Assembly (NCBI GenBank): GCA_026125665.1
Contig: JAHCKS010000013.1
Location: 18,455 to 82,454, forward strand
Direction: 5' to 3'
Length of the DNA stretch: 64,000 nt
Origin: Rubrivivax sp.
GTDB lineage: Bacteria > Pseudomonadota > Gammaproteobacteria > Burkholderiales > Burkholderiaceae_C
Each line of letters opens with the position of its first letter. Position 1 is the first letter of the stretch. A program made the translations under genes and the position numbers. This document shows, one piece after another, positions 60,408 to 64,000 of this stretch. Under the pieces are notes generated by a model. The model was given only the letters and a program-made list of their open reading frames with translations, did no database searches and was not told where the DNA came from.

Positions 60408-62272
60408 ACGCGCGTTCGATCGCCCGCGCGGCCGTGCCCGGCTTCGGCGCCGGCCCGGGTGGCGGTGCGGGCAGCGCCGGCCTCGGCCGCATGGGCAGCG
60501 CCAGCGTGCGCAGCCTGCGTTACGCGACGAGCCCGCTGCTGGCCAGCCGCACGCCGCCGTGGCGCTCGCGCTTCGTCGTGCTGCTCGTCGGCCTCGGCTT
60601 CGCCGTGCTGCTGGGGCGCGCCGCCTACGTGCAGATCGTCGCCACCGAGTTCTTCCAGGACCAGGGCGAGAAGCGCTTCGTGCACCGGCAGACGCTGCCG
60701 GCCAGCCGCGGGCGCATCCTCGACCGCAACGGCCTCGTGCTCGCCACCAGCGTGGCGCTGCCGACGGTGAAGGTGGACACGAAGCTCTTCGCCGCCGAGG
60801 CGCCGCAGCGCCGCGCGCTGGCCCGGCTGCTCGGCATGAGCGTGGCCGAGCTCGACGACCGGCTCGACGGTGGCGCCGGCGGCACGGTGACGCTGCGTCG
60901 CCACGTCGAGGAGCCGGCGTGGCAGGAGATCCAGGCACTCGTCAAGGCACACGGCCTGAAGGGCGTGCACGAGGAGCGCGAGTACCGCCGCCGCTACCCC
61001 GAGGGCGAGGCCGCGGCGCACGTCGTCGGCTACACCGACGTGGACGACATCGGCCGCGCCGGCGTCGAGCTGCTGCTGCAGCAGGAGCTGCGCGGCCACG
61101 AAGGCCGGCGCACGGTGCTGCGCGACCGCATCGGCCGCGCCGTCGAGGACGTGGGCGACGCGTCGCTGCCGCGGCACGGCGCCGACATCACGCTGTCGAT
61201 CGACAGCAAGATCCAGTTCGACGCGTGGAAGCGCGCGCGCGACGCGGTCATCGCGCACAACGCGCGGGCCGCCAGCGTCGTCGTGCTCGACAGCACCACC
61301 GGCGAGGTGCTGGCGATGGCCAACTACCCGGGCGCCGACCCCAACCGCCGCGGCACGCAGGCCGCCGCGCTGCTGCAGAACCGCGCCGCCAGCGACGCCA
61401 GCGAGCCCGGCTCGACGATGAAGCCGTTCACCATCGCGCGCGCGCTGGACAGCCGGCGCGTCTCGCCGGCCACGCCGATCGACACCTCGCCCGGCCGCAT
61501 GGTGGTGACCGGCACCACGATCACCGATGCGCACCCGCACGGCACGCTCAGCGTGGCCGAGGTGCTGCAGAAGTCGTCCAACGTCGGCACCGCCAAGCTG
61601 GCGCTGGCGATGGAGCGGCAGGAGATGTGGCAGACCTATGCCGCGCTCGGCCTCGGCCAGAAGCCGCGCATCGAGTTCCCGCACGTGGCCACCGGCAAGC
61701 TGCGGCCGTGGAAGAGCTGGCGCCCCACCGACCATGCGCGCGTCAGCTTCGGCTACAGCGCCAGCGCCAGCGTGCTGCAGATGGCGCGCGCCTACACCGC
61801 GTTCGCGCGCGACGGCGACGTGGTGCCGCTGACGCTCATCCGGCGCGACGCCAGCGAAGGCCCGGTGCCCGGCCAGCCGGTGTTCAGCGCCACCACCGCG
61901 CGGCAGATGCGCGAGATGCTGCGCCTGGCGGCCTCGCCCGGTGGCACCGCGCCCGACCTGCAGCGCCTGACGCTCGGCTACTCGGTGGGCGGCAAGACGG
62001 GCACGGCGAAGAAGCTGGTCGGCGGCGAATATGCCGACGGCAAGTACCGCGCCTGGTTCGTCGGCCTGGCGCCGGTGAGCGCGCCGCGCATCGTCGTGGC
62101 GGTGATGGTCGACGAGCCGCGTGCGGGCAAGTACTACGCCGGCGACGTGGCCGCGCCGGTGTTCAGCCAGGTGGTGCAGAACACGCTGCGCGCGCTGAAC
62201 GTGCCGCCCGACGTCGACGTGAAGACGCAGATCGCGGCCAAGCCGGTGCCGGCGGAAACGGAGAGCCTGTGA
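60404..62272 (+). CDS. ftsI: septal peptidoglycan transpeptidase FtsI (PBP3)
   Basis: A 622-residue class B penicillin-binding protein required for septal wall synthesis. A 45-residue cytoplasmic N-terminus precedes the transmembrane helix (about 48-68). The dimerisation/pedestal domain (RGRILDRNGLVLATS) and the transpeptidase domain follow. Catalytic motifs: SxxK in EPGSTMKPFTIA, SxN in KSSNVGTAKLA and KTG in VGGKTGTAKK. Length (588 in E. coli) is slightly extended at both ends. Overlaps ftsL. Confidence 0.95.
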   Translation: MNARSIARAAVPGFGAGPGGGAGSAGLGRMGSASVRSLRYATSPLLASRTPPWRSRFVVLLVGLGFAVLLGRAAYVQIVATEFFQDQGEKRFVHRQTLPASRGRILDRNGLVLATSVALPTVKVDTKLFAAEAPQRRALARLLGMSVAELDDRLDGGAGGTVTLRRHVEEPAWQEIQALVKAHGLKGVHEEREYRRRYPEGEAAAHVVGYTDVDDIGRAGVELLLQQELRGHEGRRTVLRDRIGRAVEDVGDASLPRHGADITLSIDSKIQFDAWKRARDAVIAHNARAASVVVLDSTTGEVLAMANYPGADPNRRGTQAAALLQNRAASDASEPGSTMKPFTIARALDSRRVSPATPIDTSPGRMVVTGTTITDAHPHGTLSVAEVLQKSSNVGTAKLALAMERQEMWQTYAALGLGQKPRIEFPHVATGKLRPWKSWRPTDHARVSFGYSASASVLQMARAYTAFARDGDVVPLTLIRRDASEGPVPGQPVFSATTARQMREMLRLAASPGGTAPDLQRLTLGYSVGGKTGTAKKLVGGEYADGKYRAWFVGLAPVSAPRIVVAVMVDEPRAGKYYAGDVAAPVFSQVVQNTLRALNVPPDVDVKTQIAAKPVPAETESL

Positions 62273-62390
62273 GCGCGCGTGGCCGTTCCAGAGCGCTCAC
62301 ACCGCAGCGCTTCGGGCGCGAAGGTCGCGTCATGAGCCGCCGGGCCGTTCCCAAGGCGAACGCCGAAGCGCGCAGCGCGGGGGCGGCGTG

Positions 62391-64000
62391 ATGACGGCCC
62401 CGGCAGCGCTGCAGCACCTGCCCGACGCGGTGGCGGCGGTGGCCTGGCTGCACACGCGGCTGCGGCCGGCCGCGGCCGCGCCGGCCGCAGCCGGAGCCGC
62501 GGGCGGCGCACCGGCCACGCTGCGCACCGACAGCCGCGACGTGCAGCCGGGCGACGCCTTCATCGCCTGGCCCGGCGCGACGGTCGATGGCCGCCGCTTC
62601 GTGCCCGACGCGCTGCGTGCCGGAGCCGCCGCGTGCCTGGTGGAAGCCGAAGGCGCGGCGGCGTTCGACTTCGGCGCGGCGGGCGGGCGCGTGGCCGCGC
62701 TCGCCGGCCTGAAGGCTGCCTGCGGCGCGATCGCCGACGCCTGGTTCGGCCAGCCGAGCCGCGCGCTGGACACCATCGCCGTCACCGGCACGAACGGCAA
62801 GACCAGCACCACGTGGTGGGCGGCCGCGGCGCTCGGCGCGCTCGGCCGGCGGGCCGGCGTCATCGGCACGCTCGGCGTCGGCGAGCCGCCCGCGGTGGCA
62901 GCGACCGGGCTCACGACGCCCGATCCGGTGACGCTGCACGCCACGCTGCGTCGCCTGGTCGACGCCGGCTGCCGCGCCTGCGCCCTCGAGGCGTCTTCGA
63001 TCGGCCTCGTCGAGCAGCGGCTGGCGGCGCTGAAGATCGACGTGGCGGTGTTCACCAACTTCACGCGCGACCACCTCGACTTCCACGGCACGATGGCCGC
63101 GTACTGGGCGGCGAAGCGGCGCCTGTTCGACTGGCCGGGCCTGCGCGCCGCGGTGGTCAACATCGACGATCCTCGCGGCGCGGCGCTGGCCGGCGAGCTG
63201 GACGGGCCAGCAGCGCGTGCACGGGCCGGCGGCGCGCCGCTCGACCTGTGGACCTTCTCGGTGCGACCCACGGCCCGGCCGTCGCAGCTGGCGCGGCCGA
63301 CGCGCCTCGTCGCGCAGGCCCTGCGCTACGAGGCACGCGGCCTCGCCTTCGAGGTGGTCGAGGCGCGTGAAGGCGGCGGCAGCGAAGCGGCCACGCTGGC
63401 CAGCACGCTGGTGGGCGACTACAACGCCAGCAACCTGCTCGGCGTGCTGGCGGCGCTGCGCGCGCTCGGCGTGCCGCTGGCCGATGCGGTGCGCGAGCTC
63501 GGTCGCGTCGGTGCGGTGCCCGGGCGGCTGCAACGCATCGCCGGGCACGAGGTCGAAGTGGTCGTGGACTACGCGCACACGCCCGACGCGCTGGAGAAGG
63601 TGCTGGCGACGCTGCGCCCGCTGGCCGCGGCGCGCGGCGGGCGGCTGACGTGCGTCTTCGGCTGCGGCGGCGACCGCGACGCGACCAAGCGCGCGCTGAT
63701 GGGCGGCATCGCCGAACGGGGTGCCGACCGCGTCGTCGTCACCAGCGACAACCCGCGCAGCGAGGCGCCGCGCGCCATCATGAGCGACATCCTCGCCGGC
63801 ATGTCCGCCGCGGCGCGGGGCGTGGCGCTGATCGAGGACCGCCGCGAGGCCATCGCCACCGCGGTGGCCGGTGCCGCGCCGGGCGATGTGGTGCTGCTCG
63901 CCGGCAAGGGGCACGAGGACTACCAGGAGATCGCCGGCGTGCGCCGGCCGTTCTCCGATGTCGACGAGGCCCGCGCGGCACTGGCGCGGCGCGACGCCGC
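62391..64000 (+). CDS. murE: UDP-MurNAc-L-Ala-D-Glu:meso-DAP ligase MurE (3' end cut by window)
   Basis: Cytoplasmic ATP-dependent ligase adding meso-diaminopimelate to the peptidoglycan precursor; at least 536 residues are in the window and no stop codon is reached. Motifs: LRTDSRDVQPGDAFIAWPG, P-loop VTGTNGKTSTT, LTTPDPVTL, FTNFTRDHLDFHGTMAAYW, VVDYAHTPDALEKVL, VFGCGGDRDATKRALMG and the meso-DAP-selecting SDNPRSE. The DNPR form indicates meso-DAP rather than lysine. Start is the ATG at 62391 (a GTG directly before it is possible), 118 bp after ftsI. Confidence 0.95.
   Translation, partial: MTAPAALQHLPDAVAAVAWLHTRLRPAAAAPAAAGAAGGAPATLRTDSRDVQPGDAFIAWPGATVDGRRFVPDALRAGAAACLVEAEGAAAFDFGAAGGRVAALAGLKAACGAIADAWFGQPSRALDTIAVTGTNGKTSTTWWAAAALGALGRRAGVIGTLGVGEPPAVAATGLTTPDPVTLHATLRRLVDAGCRACALEASSIGLVEQRLAALKIDVAVFTNFTRDHLDFHGTMAAYWAAKRRLFDWPGLRAAVVNIDDPRGAALAGELDGPAARARAGGAPLDLWTFSVRPTARPSQLARPTRLVAQALRYEARGLAFEVVEAREGGGSEAATLASTLVGDYNASNLLGVLAALRALGVPLADAVRELGRVGAVPGRLQRIAGHEVEVVVDYAHTPDALEKVLATLRPLAAARGGRLTCVFGCGGDRDATKRALMGGIAERGADRVVVTSDNPRSEAPRAIMSDILAGMSAAARGVALIEDRREAIATAVAGAAPGDVVLLAGKGHEDYQEIAGVRRPFSDVDEARAALARRDA

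Noticed and set aside
1-64000. tRNA, rRNA, riboswitch or tmRNA genes
   Set aside because: No cloverleaf with a T-loop GTTCRANNC and CCA-type acceptor, nor conserved riboswitch core, was recognised by eye; a dedicated covariance search would be decisive.

Overview
The window is a single, very GC-rich, gene-dense bacterial chromosome segment. Gene content and order point to a betaproteobacterium of the order Burkholderiales, probably near the Rubrivivax/Leptothrix/Aquincola group. Indicators are dusB-fis-purH with ruvC nearby, a dcw cluster starting mraZ-rsmH-ftsL-ftsI-murE, a urtABCDE urea transporter, a type A RNase P RNA, and several branched-chain-type ABC transporter genes. The taxonomic call is inference; no rRNA is present.

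Layout. 0.1-9.5 kb is a housekeeping block: a YqaA-like membrane protein, dusB, fis, purH, a response regulator/PAS/GGDEF/EAL protein coupled to a PilZ protein (a c-di-GMP module), a lysophospholipid acyltransferase, a CdsA-like enzyme and ruvC. 9.5-15.3 kb has a palindromic repeat, a dienelactone hydrolase, a tiny membrane peptide, a Lon-like AAA+ ATPase, a patatin/POTRA/beta-barrel outer-membrane phospholipase and a structured dispersed repeat. 15.3-26.0 kb has a large unknown membrane protein, a secreted protein with a fascin-like beta-trefoil, a ketopantoate-reductase-like enzyme, an enolase-superfamily enzyme, an ethylbenzene-dehydrogenase-type cytochrome and an exported amidohydrolase. 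26.2-27.6 kb is a scrap-yard of truncated genes (lactonase tail, integrase tail, IS5-type transposase piece) around an intact vapBC toxin-antitoxin pair.

27.6-44.6 kb is the most distinctive region. Thirteen co-directional minus-strand genes face a divergent TetR regulator across an intergenic region holding a perfect palindrome. They encode a FAH-family enzyme, an alpha/beta hydrolase, two paralogous amidohydrolases, a complete LivHMKGF-type ABC importer, a TIM-barrel 'PEP hydrolase' family protein, a flotillin/YqiK protein and two SRPBCC proteins, one fused to a quinone oxidoreductase. The LivF ATPase is fused to a Tm-1-like (UPF0261) ATP-binding domain. The TIM-barrel partner of that domain, which in plant Tm-1 belongs to the same polypeptide, is the next gene. 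I infer an uptake-and-breakdown system for an unidentified organic compound.

44.6-54.4 kb carries a histidine phosphatase, a LysM/BON protein, a lone UreE with a long His tail divergent from the urt operon (preceded by a textbook sigma-54 promoter), an outer-membrane protein and rnpB. 54.4-58.5 kb has an exported intradiol dioxygenase, a Bcr/CflA-type MFS pump, an apparently frameshifted alpha-carbonic anhydrase and a small membrane protein. 58.6-64.0 kb opens the dcw cluster with a promoter and a three-repeat MraZ operator and runs off the end inside murE.

Three families of dispersed intergenic repeats are visible. One occurs twice as paired hairpins whose arms show compensatory changes between copies. 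No tRNA, rRNA, CRISPR array, intact insertion sequence or prophage was seen.
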